Shown: in pieces, positions 33,336 through 44,415 of the stretch
How positions within the stretch are numbered: position 1 is the first letter of the stretch
Layout: each line of letters opens with the position of its first letter
DNA from: Cyathus striatus
Lineage: Eukaryota > Basidiomycota > Agaricomycetes > Agaricales > Nidulariaceae
Direction: 5' to 3'
Length of the DNA: 64,000 bases
Assembly: GCA_025738555.1 (NCBI GenBank)
Contig: JAOVFP010000021.1
Span: 62,001-126,000 of the forward strand
Translations under genes and position numbers: made by a program
Notes under the pieces: generated by a model
Told to the model about the DNA's origin: nothing
Seen by the model: only the letters and a program-made list of their open reading frames with translations
Database searches by the model: none

Positions 33336-34303
33336 ATGACTGTCCTCATCACCGGTGGAACAGGAAACACAGGTCTCAAGCTCGCTCGTCTCCTCCACGG
33401 GGCAAACATTCCAGTCCTAATTACTTCTCGCTCGGGAACAGCTCCAGAAGGCTTCCCCGCAGTACGATTTGACTGGTTCGACAGCTCTACGTTCTCAGCT
33501 CCCTTTGAGAAGGACCACAGTATCGACACGGTTTACCTTATCACTCCGAGCCCAGATGGCGCATTACCTCTAATGAAACCTTTCATCGATCTTGCGATCG
33601 AGAAAGGCGTAAAACAGTGGGTACTGCTTGGTGGTAGCAGTGCAGAGAGAGGACGTCCTGATATGGGCGGAGTTCATGGGTATCTGGACGACAAAGGCGT
33701 TGATCACGCCTTGCTGAGGCCAACTTGGTTTTCAGGTATGTACATGACCATCCCAACGAACAACAGATACTGACTTCCAGATTTAGACAATTTCTCCTCT
33801 GTATATCTACACGATATCAACACAAAGAATGAGTTCGCATCTTCAGTCGAGGATGGACGTATTCCATTCGTGACATCTCACGACATTGCACAAGCAGCAT
33901 TTGAGATTCTGACCACAGACTCCAAGGTGTTGAAGAACTCTGAACCATATATTGTTGGTCCAGAGCTCTTCAGCTACGACGAGGTATTTCGTATTTCATA
34001 TCTCTGCTACGGCCACTTGCTGATAATAAGCCACATCTACAGGCTGCCGCGCTCCTAAGTGAAGTAATCGGACGTAAGATAATGCATCGACGTCGGCCAG
34101 CCAAGGAAACGCGCGACACGCTGCTTAGTTTCGGAGTACCGAAGAACACAGCTGAGTTCCTGTCGCACCTAGAGGTCAGAACTGCGAATGGTGAAGAGGA
34201 GACAGTGTTCAATGCTGAAGACAGGAAGGAGGTCAAGTACACTGGAAAGAAGACGCTGAGGGAGTACTTCGAAGAGAATAAGGGTGTTTGGGCGTCTGTG
34301 TAA
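33336..34303 (+). CDS. NmrA-like NAD(P)-binding reductase, copy 8
   Basis: Exons 33336-33735, 33787-33983 and 34043-34303 (400, 197 and 261 nt) join in phase to 285 aa. The loop ITGGTGNTG is canonical. FDWFDSSTF, KQWVLLGGSS, LRPTWFSG, IPFVTSHDIAQAAF and LFSYDEV are present. The C-terminal lobe starts IGRKIMHRRR, a more basic version than in its siblings. Promoter and exon 1 are most like copy 9. No lesion is seen. Confidence 0.87.
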
Positions 34304-34890
34304 AGAGGTTGAAATTTGTATCGACCGGCTGAAATAGCAATGTTTGCAATGATTGTTAAAGCTTTTTGTTTACCCTGCAGTGAAGGATCAATCCATTCGC
34401 ATCGCTGCTAGAACAGAACACATCCGCTACTACTATACTAACGATCCTTCTAGGATCTTCTTGAACCTGAGTAACTCTTAAAGAGGAGCCTGACCGTATA
34501 CGCCTACCATGTCGAAGTCGTACACCCCCTTCCTTATCTTCGGGCCGCCTTTTATCCAAAAATAAACTGCTTGGGAGAGCCTGAGATCCCGCTATCTCCC
34601 ATTGACTCATATTCGAGGCACCTAAGCAGCTCTATGCAGGTCGCGTTCGAACGAGTCATTTCTGCTTGTCCCTGGCCAATCATAGCGTGGCAGCCAATCA
34701 TGAAAGACGCCTTCATGATGCTTATCCTGCTAGCATTCTTGTCTGGACGTCACGCGTGTAAAGATATGTATGTTTCAGAATATATTCTTTTAGTCATTAC
34801 CTGCGCAACCCCGTCGGACAGTGTTTAATGGCATACTCCTCTGCTAGGCCCATTAACGCGTGATTTAGTATTCCAAACAACACGGAATAA
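34304..34890. other. Intergenic, no gene
   Basis: No supported frame. The right end holds the promoter of copy 9. Confidence 0.45.
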
Positions 34891-34895
34891 CTGGG

Positions 34896-34911
34896 CCTCT
34901 TGCTATAAGAA
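34896..34911 (+). promoter_or_regulatory. Conserved core promoter of reductase copy 9
   Basis: CCTCTTGCTATAAGAA, the same 16 bases as before copy 8. The TATA is 70 bp before the ATG at 34974. Confidence 0.65.
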
Positions 34912-34973
34912 TGGCCCTTGAATGCTCTTTCTCTTCCTTCGTTAACATATTCTAATCATCGATATCTCACACA

Positions 34974-35942
34974 ATGACTGTCCTCATCACCGGTGGAACA
35001 GGAAATACAGGTTTCAAGCTCGCCCGTCTCCTCCGTAATGCCAGTATCCCCGTCTTGATCACTTCACGCTCGGGATCGGCTCCGGATAGCTTCCCAGCAG
35101 TGCGATTTGACTGGTTTGATAGCTCTACGTTTTCGGCCCCATTCGAAAAGGACACTTATATTGACAAGATATACTTCGTCGGTCCACGCAGTGAAAACAT
35201 GTTATCTATAGCGAAGCCATTCATTGACCTTGCAGTAGAGAAGGGCGTGAAACAGTGGGTCATTCTGGGTGGCAGCCAGGGGAAGAAAGGAGGCAAAGTT
35301 CATGGTGCAGTTCACCAGTACCTGGACGAGAAAGATATCGACCATACGATGTTGAGGTCGGCTTGGTTTCAAGGTATGCCTACAATGATACCAAATTCTG
35401 AGCGATAAATGACTATAGATTCTAGAAAACTTCTCCACCCAATTCCTGCACAGCATCAAAACGAGGAATGAAATCATGTCCGCAGTAGGTGATGGGCGGA
35501 TCCCATTCGTATCGTCTAGCGACATAGCGCAAGCAGCATTCGAAGTCTTGACCACGGATTCAAAGGAGCTGAAGAATTGTGAACCGTATGTCGTTGGGCC
35601 CGAGCTTTTCACCTACGATGAGGTAGTTCACAATCTTGGCTCCAATACCGGACGCTTACACTGACACTTCACACTGCACAGGCAGCTGCCTTCCTAAGTA
35701 AAATTTTAGGACGTACTATAACACATCGGCGTGTTCCAGTCGAAGAAGTCCACAAGTTTTGGGTTAGTATCGGTTTAGCTGAGGACACCGCAGCACGCCT
35801 TGCGCGGCTTGAGACAAACGCAGCGAATGGCGTAGACGAGGCATGCTTCAATGCTGAAGACAAAAAAGAGATTAAGTTCACTGGAAAGAAGACTCTCAGG
35901 CAGTACTTCGAGGAGAACAAGGATATCTGGGTACCGGCATAA
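34974..35942 (+). CDS. NmrA-like NAD(P)-binding reductase, copy 9
   Basis: Exons 34974-35373, 35426-35622 and 35682-35942 (400, 197 and 261 nt) join in phase to 285 aa. The loop ITGGTGNTG is intact. Further blocks are FDWFDSSTF, KQWVILGGSQG, IPFVSSSDIAQAAF, LFTYDEV and LGRTITHRRV. The aromatic block reads LRSAWFQG where most copies have LRPTWF(S/H)G, so the region predicted to line the active site differs. It is the last copy and converges on the NACHT-WD40 gene, with about 150 bp between the two stop codons. Confidence 0.87.
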
Positions 35943-36098
35943 TGTGGACGAGTCCCCGAATCAATAGAAGCTCCCCGTCGAAGTTCTGGATGGGTGTACT
36001 GAATTTAAAGTGACTACAATCATAATCAAGTCGTAATGCTGCGAACTTAGAATGTATCGTCCTTAATTCTCATATGGAATTGTCACTAGTCATTATAG

Positions 36099-39000
36099 TC
36101 AATGTAAGGACACGTCGCTGGGTTTAGTCCAACATCCATCCCGAAGTCCAATCATGGTAATCTGGCTTGTCTGAGAGCCGATAACGAGTATGTGCTTCCT
36201 GCGTTGCCACAAACTCCTCATCCACGGAGGACGCCTACTGGGTGGCACCCAACAGATCCTCCGTTCATTCTCCGGAATAGTAATCCATCCATCCTCCTGG
36301 ATATATGTCTTCTCATCTTCGCGAAGTAGTTGGTCGTAACTAATAGCTTGAACATCCGCTGTTAAAGTTGATCTCGTTAAGGCCAAACGATCGAAGCGCC
36401 ACTCTTTGTGCTGCGAAAGGGCAAGTTTGTAGGTATCATACACACGAACAGCTTCATCCTCATACCACGCTATAAGCCACTTCGCGTCTGGTGAGTATGT
36501 AACCCACAGAACCGGACTATCATATTCTGTGAACTTGGCTATCTGCTTTCGATTGCGAAGATCCCAAACAGTTATGGAGCAGTCCAATGATCCTACCACG
36601 AGCTGGTCGCCACTAGGAGAGGGGACGCAACAAATTCCGTGATTCTGCGTTTTCAAAACAGTTAGACATGTTAATGAAGTGGCATCCCATATACGAATGG
36701 TATAGTCTTCGGAGGTGGAAGAAATCTGCTTCCCATCCCAAGAATGTGAACAACAAAATATAGGAGCAGTGTGGCCTTGAAGCTTCCCCTTGTTGGATCC
36801 ATCCAGTAAGTTCCAAATATCAATTACGGATGAGTTCTCCGCGACAGATGCAATCGAGTTATCACTGGGGGATATTGCCAACGAAACGATGCCAGTTTTA
36901 TAGGGAGCAATTTCATAAATCATATGCCCGTCGCTAGTTTCCCATAATGCGATCTTTCCATCTGTGGATCCCGAAGCAACATGGGCTGCATCATTTGAAA
37001 TGGCCAAAATTGTCACCCAATTACTCGACCCTCTAACAGCAGTTAATGTAGCATCCCACAGTCGAACAGTACGGTCGGCCGACGCAGATAGGACATTGGC
37101 TCCACTGGGAGAAAACTTAGTACACGAAACGAAACCGGCATGTCCACGAAACACTGTAACCTGCTTCCCCGTAAACGCATTCCAGACAATAACCATACCA
37201 TCCCGCGAGCCGGACACAATACGGGCCGCATTGCGCGAAAAGTCGACAGCGTTAACAGCAGACGAATGTCCTTTAAGCTCCATCGAAAGAGAGCCTGTTG
37301 TGGCATCCCACACTCTGATGGTATTGTCCGCCGATCCTACTGCCACGCGCCGGTTGTCTGGTGCAACACACAGTGACAAGACTGCTTCTTTATGAGCATC
37401 AAGCGTCTTTAAACATTGTCCTGTTTCAGGGTTCCATATTTTAACAACACCATCAAGACTCCCTGTAACAAGAAACGATCCATCTTCTGAATAAGAGATC
37501 GATTGCAAGGAGGATGTGTGGCCTTCAAGGACCCTCACGTGCAAACCACTAGCAACATTCCAGATCCGCACAGTCATATCGTCTGAACCAGATGCCATAC
37601 ACAATCCATCAGCGGAAAAAACTACACTGTTGATAGCTGCTTGATGAGAGTCCAAGACGTAAATCTCCGCAAACGTTGATGTAATCCACAAACGTATTGT
37701 TGTATCTTTGGATCCGGTCACCATATAGGTGCTATCTGAAGATATATCAATTGAAGTGACTGCTAGGGTATGACCTTCAAGACATGCAATCGCTGTACCA
37801 TCGACACTGTCCCAAATTCGAACTGTGCAATCTTCTGAACCAGAGACCACCCGGCTACCATCAGGAAAGAATTTGGCAGTTCCAACCCCAGCGGCATGAC
37901 CTTCAAAGACCAGCAGGCATGCTTCCCAATCATCGCTCCTAGGAGTTATCATGGCCACTGAAGATGATAGTTCGTGGCTGTAGTGATTAAGAAATGAACA
38001 TTTTGGCATGAATACCAATGCCGAATGATAAACTTGGACAGCGCTCTCTCTAAGAACTTTGTGGAAGTCCATGTCGAGCCGATACGCATCTCTTAAAATG
38101 TCGATGACTTCACCCTCAATTGAGTTTGCCTGAAACATCATATCTTAGAACGCTCCGTGGGCTTGATCCGCAAAGACCCACCTTGCACCATGTCTGAGCG
38201 CCCACAATATTCTCTATGCATCGTGAAAACTTGCCCTGTAGACTAAGGATCTCAATCCAATACAAAAGCTTCTTGAAGCAAAATTGCGAAAGACTCTGAA
38301 AGAGCTCATAGGATGACACAGTCCCAGCTTTCGAGAGATGAATACTCCAATACCGACAAGCATACGACAGCTCCGGGGATACATACTTCTTCAATCTCTC
38401 CTCCAGCTGCGGAATCTCGTCGTTCATCATGTACTTGCTCTCAATCTTGCACATATTACGAGACAGCTGGTCCTGCATAACTTCAAAGCACCGTAACGCA
38501 AGTCGCGCATGTGTAGGTGGTTCTTGAATGAGAAACCTTCTATCTTGACATCGTTGTGACGTGGTAAGAAACTCGCTGAACGATGGATGAAATATCCGTA
38601 CAGGTGCCGATGGATCGCTGCTACCAGGAATGTCAAGAACAGAGCGAAGAGGATGTAAAGCGGCCCTTGTATCTCCTTCGCCCCTCTGAACAATACAGGC
38701 AAGGGTTGATATGGGAAGTGGATCCTGCAATGACACAATGGCTCCGACAACGACACGAAACCTCTCGCACAAAATGTCTGCATCAGGCCTATCGCGTGCA
38801 ACACCCGCATCGTCTCTTTCCTGGATGAAATTCTTCAGAATGTACATATACAAGTTGTCCACCTGCGCGAAAGTGGATCGACTGAAAGTTGGATCTTGTT
38901 GCAAGAAACGTCTGAGCTGATCGTCCGGAGAATACAGACGATCTGCAATAAAGTTTATGATCGTCGAAGCGAACGTGAAGAAGACCCCTGCTCTGGTAAC

Positions 39001-40480
39001 CAGTGTTTGTAAATCCACATCGGCCGGCCATGGCGGCTTCACTGAATGCTCTTGTTGAATCCGCTGAAGGTGATGAACAAGGTAAAGTTTAATATCTTCC
39101 TGTGCTATGGTTTCTTCCATGTTATGAAGGGCGTATGGGTGGTATACCTCAGTCCCAGGCCCGGCACTCCTAAACATATCTTGTATTGCATTCTCTGGTC
39201 GACTGGTGATGAATACCTTGATATTGCCTGGTATCTGCGATATGCCTTGCAAGAGCAAAGGTAACACATCGTCACCAAACTTATTACATTCGTCGACAGC
39301 GTCTAGGACAATAACAAAGGGTGGAAGTCGGCCTGAGAGTTTCTGAATGGGGTTCTTTATCAGTTCTTCAAACTGATATCGTTGTGCATGCTCAGGGATG
39401 TCCGGCTTCTCCTCAATAGTAATCGACACCTGGCGGTGATAAAGATTGTTGAAGAGCGCAAGTTGATAAGAGATGGTAGGCAAGATTAGCTCTGGCCTTC
39501 GTCTGTCGGCTTCCTCCCTAGAAAAGAAGAACGAGGCACCTAACTTTTGGTCCTTGTGAAGTGATTCACAAACGCTATGAGCGATCGTCGATTTGCCTGT
39601 ACCACCCAAACCAGAAAGCCAGTACACTCGAGGAACGTTGGGTCGATTATCGTTGAGCCACTTATCGATCTCAGCTAAGAGCGCAGTCCGTGTATTAGGC
39701 AAGCAACCTGCTCTGTCGTTGCGGGAGAGAAATCCTGCATTCGCTACAGGATGAAGATGGTCTTAAAAGAAGCGGATATTTGAATATTACCAGCAACGAA
39801 AAGGCACAAATATACCTTTAAGAAATACGGAAGACTCCCTTTTCTGCCCACTCTTTACCATTTTCTCCAGCGATGTAATGGTACCCTCAATGCGCATTGA
39901 CGATTTGATCTGTAGATCATAAGCACCTGAGCACTACAGTAGATCATTTTAACATACGCTGAAGCTAACCAAAGCCGTCTCGAGCTGCCGTTGTAGTTTT
40001 TCTATTTCTATTTTTGATTTTCGTCCATTCAGCAGCGCAAAAAAAGAGGCGTGGGCCAACTTCTCGAATAACTTTTGTATGCTTTCAATTGTCCTGAAAA
40101 TTCCTCGTCACTGGTAAGGAAATGATGAAATGGAGAATGTCAACGCACGATAGAAGCCCTTGCACATGTATCTTCTGTCTCTCTAGCGTATCAGGCTCAG
40201 CGTTCATCAGTTGCGTAGCTATTGCAGTCGTTACACCCAGGGCATGATTAGCAAGAGCTTGACATTGTTCTTTCTTCGTCTTGACTTCCTTCACGCATAC
40301 AATGAGTCTGGTATCTACGTATTGCAGCTGCTTAACTCTCACCTGCACCTTCCGGATAACAACCAAAGCAGCTTCCAATGAACCTTCAAGGATCGACCCA
40401 ACGAGCGGAACTGCGCCGCAAATGGGAGCTGCTACTTCTAGTAGACTAAGCGCTGCTTCACCCGCCTCAGCGTGTCCCAT
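36099..40480 (-). CDS. NACHT-WD40 NLR-like protein with N-terminal helical domain
   Basis: Five exons, 40149-40480, 39970-40093, 39816-39909, 38182-39761 and 36099-38129, join in phase to 1386 aa. Residues 1-180 are helical (ALSLLEVAAPICGAVPLVG ... KLFEKLAHASFF ... EKLQRQLE), resembling the MLKL/HeLo-like N-terminal helical domains of fungal NLRs. AGCLPNTR leads into the NACHT domain, with P-loop GLGGTGKS at about 234-241 and Walker B FVIVLDAVDEC near 320. The C-terminal half carries about twelve WD40 repeats (VRIWD, IRLW, VKIWN, IRVWD, VRLWD and so on). These are STAND ATPases: ligand binding to the repeats releases the NACHT switch, and family members act in heterokaryon incompatibility and proposed fungal innate immunity. 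No lesion is seen. The ATG at 40480 gives the family-like MGHAEAGEAALSLLE start. Confidence 0.9.
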
Positions 40481-41028
40481 CTTCGCGAAGTGAGTTGGCA
40501 GGGGTTTGGTGAAAAGAAGAGCAAAGTGACATCTGAGTCCAGGTTTTATGAAAATAGCTGGAAGAATAAGCGAAGTAGATGTATGGGCGGCATTGTACAA
40601 AGCTGTCTGGGGCAGCGAAGGCGGTGTATGTCAGGACTCAGGAAAAGACATGTAAGTATGTAGGTTACGTCGAAGATTCAAAGAGATTTAAGATTGTCCG
40701 GCGTCAAGGCTTGAAATTTCTCACACTCCTGGGAAAGTCGGAGCGTTTAAATCTCAGCTTTGCCCGCATCGATGCCGACGACCTCCTTTTGACCTCTTTT
40801 ATTTAATGTCGGTAATGGAGATTTCAAAATAAAGTCTTTATAATAGTACAATTTTATATATTCTTACTATTCCGAAACAGGCTTTCTGCACAACAACAGC
40901 GTCCTATGTCTTAATTATTGGTTGCCGACATGCTATAAGGATCCACATTTGCGAAGTGCCCTTATAATTCATTTCAGCAAGCGCCTAATATATCCGTTAT
41001 TAGAAACACATCTGCAATCTGGATAGGT
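40481..41028. other. Intergenic between NLR start and the TENA-like gene
   Basis: This holds the 5' flank of the NLR gene. No additional gene is seen. Confidence 0.45.
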
Positions 41029-42932
41029 TTAACGCACAGGAGAACGTAAAAATCTTTTATCAACGGGATTTGCATCTTCCAATATTTCTTCTTGATTTGG
41101 ACCGGGATGAACGGGAGGCTCCAGAGATTCTTCAAGTATACTTGGCCACTTTAGTGGATCTATGTCAATATTTGTAGATTCTCCAGAGACTCCAAGAGCA
41201 TGCTGGGCCGATGCTGCCACAAAGAATCTATGATATAGTAACCAGTTGATCTCTTCAATGATTCTTGGTTGAGTTGTATGGCACTTACTGATACTTTGTA
41301 GGTGCGCATTCATATTTAACGTTCATTGGATTTATCCACCAGAATGCTATGTCATCGCTAGTGACTACAACGGGTTTCCCTCTCTCACTTCTGACAGAAG
41401 CATACTCTCCAGTCACAAAGTTTCGCAGAGTGTACCCATTTTTCGTGGGCCCCAATATCCACTACAGAAAACAAATGCGAATTAGTAATTCCAGTCAATT
41501 AAAGAGTAAGAATACTTACCTTCTGAAAATCACTACTATCACTAATAGGAGCCGTGAAAATGGGACGGTGATGACCAACTGGAATACCCTTTAAACCTGT
41601 CTGCACGGTCGTATTGTCCCATGGTGATTTATAATAGCTAGAAGGGCTCTCGAGTGCACAACCATTCCTAAAATTGATAATCTTATAGCAACCAGGGGGG
41701 ACGATAGTGTATGGGTGGGGGAGTTCACGTCCAACGTCGAAGAATTTAATTTCAAGGTCACACGCATCGCCAAAAATTTTACTCCACCGCGCCATTGCCT
41801 CAGGAGTGTAATAGCGTTCCAAGTTATCGTTCACAAACTCTATCAGAATGGAGTTAATCTGTGTAGATGGTCCCAGAGAACACTGTAAACGCACGGATAT
41901 ATGCCTTCGCATACGATATGTCGGCATTCAAAACTGTCCATAGCGTATGGTAAAGAGTATCTGAAATGATGTTACAAAAAAGTCATGCACTTTCCCAATT
42001 TGATCTCAAAACTCACTTCTTTCAGTCTTTGGATCCCCGATGATATTGATTGCAATTTCATAATATCCCTGGAAATGCCGAAGTCAAAAATAGAATGACA
42101 GACAAACACACCAAACCTACGAGGATGCAGGGGAGCAAAGCAACATGCAATCTATAGACAGTATGCAGACAGTATATTAGCATCATCTTGAAAGATAATT
42201 CATACACTTACGCAAACCAGTCATCATTCCGTGCTACATTGGAGTGAAATCCACGAGCTGTATTTAAAATATCGCTCGGTTGTGTGCTGTCTATAACTTC
42301 CTGAGGGATACCGAGGTCGTACACACACATATCGTTCACATCCAGGCAATATCTAACACTGGACGGGAGCTTTTGTGCAACTGTCTCCAATGTACTGAAA
42401 TCGGCCTGTGCAGCACCCGTCATCTTGTCCCGAACCCATCCTTGGAGATAAAGCATGTCTTGCTAGAAATAATATGTTATCACTTACTTGTACAGTACGA
42501 TATCGACTTACAACCATATAGTATCTGAACTGGTCCAATGAAGCAGTACCGTCCGCCATTTTCTTTGCAAAACGATGATTAACCAGCCCATACCAACTAG
42601 TTAAATGTGCTTCAATTAAAGCATAAACGAAAGGGGAATCCCCCTTTGTGGTGCAGTGCAAATGAGGACTGCTGGTCTTTTCAACTGGCTTCGATTTCCA
42701 GGCTGGCCCCAAAACATCAATTTCGGGAAGTTGGGGTGGCCCTCCTACTCCGGGCAAGCCATATATGATGGATGAGATATCAGTAATGGGTATGTTACGC
42801 GCTCTGTTGAGGCATTAGCTGCATATATATGTAAGTAACGGCGGGAGGATGGACGCACAGTGAATCAGCACGAGCAAATGCGAATGCCAATTCAGCGCGT
42901 GTAAAATGTTCTTGGTGGTCATGAAGAAACAT
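41029..42932 (-). CDS. TENA/THI-4 domain protein with beta-trefoil-like extension, paralogue A
   Basis: Nine exons (42859-42932, 42512-42803, 42212-42462, 42121-42151, 42017-42068, 41895-41960, 41520-41839, 41289-41461, 41029-41227) sum to 1458 nt, 485 aa, all in phase. Residues 1-270 fit the TENA/THI-4 (thiaminase-2, haem-oxygenase-like) fold: MADGTASLDQFRYYMVQDML, then LLPCILGYYEIA with the Cys expected at the thiaminase nucleophile position, and EIKFFDVGREL with the late Glu. The following 110 residues (IVPPGCYKIINFRNG ... NGYTLRNFVTGEY ... AFWWIN) look like a ricin-B or mycocypin-type trefoil, then a low-complexity tail. TENA enzymes salvage thiamin pyrimidine; the trefoil could bind glycan or protease. 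The combined function is inference. Confidence 0.75.
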
Positions 42933-43191
42933 GTCTCAAAGGATTGGATCTGATCTGTAGAGGTTAGTTCTAAAATGGTGTGGAGATCAGATACTTATAT
43001 TAATTATGCACAATATACATTGGGGTACATAGTGCCGGAAGGCTATGTGGTCTGCAAGCTTCTATGTCACTGCATCTGGGGTTCGAGAATCGAAACATAT
43101 TTATCGATCTATAACTGTCAGGCTTATCGATTAGCTCCAAGAGTGAGATTAGGTTGTGGCGTAGCAGTGACGAATTTCTAGAGAATGCCAA

Positions 43192-44410
43192 TACTTACTA
43201 AATGAGTTCTGTACTCCGACTCCCGAGACGTTTCTTCGTGTAATATATCACGAACCGTGCATCATGTCAACCAGCCAGTGCTTATGTAAGGAAGCCGTAA
43301 AGAATTTAGAGTCTGAAAATTGAAAAGCACCGATTGCACTTGAATGGTACACCATATGACCGCTCTAAGGCGCCGAAACAATATTCTACAAGCATGAGTC
43401 GAAGTGTCATTGTCCAGTGAACACAAACAGCATTCTCAGACCTTCATTCTATTCCGAAAGCGCTGCTGTTTACCCATGATCAAGATTCGAAATAAGTACT
43501 GTCAGAAGGAAACGAGCCATAAAAGCTATGTCCGAAGACATTGAACTTGCCGAGCGGAACATGTTGTGGCAAGGAAGCTGCATTGACAAAGTTACGAGCG
43601 ATGGTCAATAATTGAAGCACCCTGGATATTGAAGATAATCCAGCAACATACCTGACAGCGGAGGAATACCAGAGACCTCGTGGAGCACATGAGGCTTGGG
43701 CGCTGAGCGCTTGAGCAATTTTTGGAAGACGCTCAATAAGTGATAAACCACAACCATAGACTTACATAGATCCACATGGCATATCCGAGTCAGATGCTTT
43801 CGGACTTCGCTCCATGTTACTGTGAGGAGTTGGTGATCACCGAAAAGCTATACATGCGCCTGGGAATGCTCCAGCTGAGCTAGCATAGCTTTTCATAGAT
43901 GGTAATAGACTGTTCTGAGGTTTCGAAGTGATATGTTGGCTATGTGCATCGAATTCCAAAAAAAAAACCGTGTTCGTATAAAAAGTGATTAACACGAAGG
44001 TAGCTGAAGTTCGAAGCAGAAAGTTGAAGAGATGATGTTGAGAGGCTGAGACCTGTCGAAGAGTCCCTTGCAGTGATGGATTGGTAATACCGTCACTCGT
44101 GTGCATGTGACTTCTTGTTAATTCGTTGGAACTTTCGGCCCTTCTAAGTTTTTTTCTCGTTTTTCTCTTTTCTCCTTCAAGAGTCGATTCTCCACAGAAA
44201 ACCACAGTTAATTTCAGTTCTCGCTGGATTCAGTATCTTGTTGAGTAGTGCATTTCTCCTTCTTTCACTACACGAATATCCACTGAATCTCGCGTTCTCT
44301 TCAAGTTCTCTTAGTTAATTTCTCGACTCTTTTTATTCCCATCAAAGTCTTGTATCCCCCATGAACACGTTAAGAGTTTGAACATCCACACAACGCCAAA
44401 ATTTCCTCTC
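43192..44410. other. Gap between the two TENA-like paralogues
   Basis: Minus-strand frames such as 43837-44205 lack any domain and I do not call them. A box-A-like TTGTGGCGTAGCAGTGACG occurs at 43154-43172. Confidence 0.4.
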
Positions 44411-44415
44411 AAATC

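Noticed and set aside
23433..35942. Ergot alkaloid biosynthetic cluster
   Set aside because: The reductases resemble EasG-type enzymes, but no prenyltransferase, N-methyltransferase or other pathway gene is present, so an alkaloid role is unsupported.
36964..37395. 143-codon plus-strand frame
   Set aside because: It is a shadow antisense to the WD40 repeats of the NLR gene.
43837..44205. 122-codon minus-strand frame between the TENA-like genes
   Set aside because: Low-complexity basic start and a hydrophobic run, but no family, no conserved intron and no homology to the flanking paralogues.
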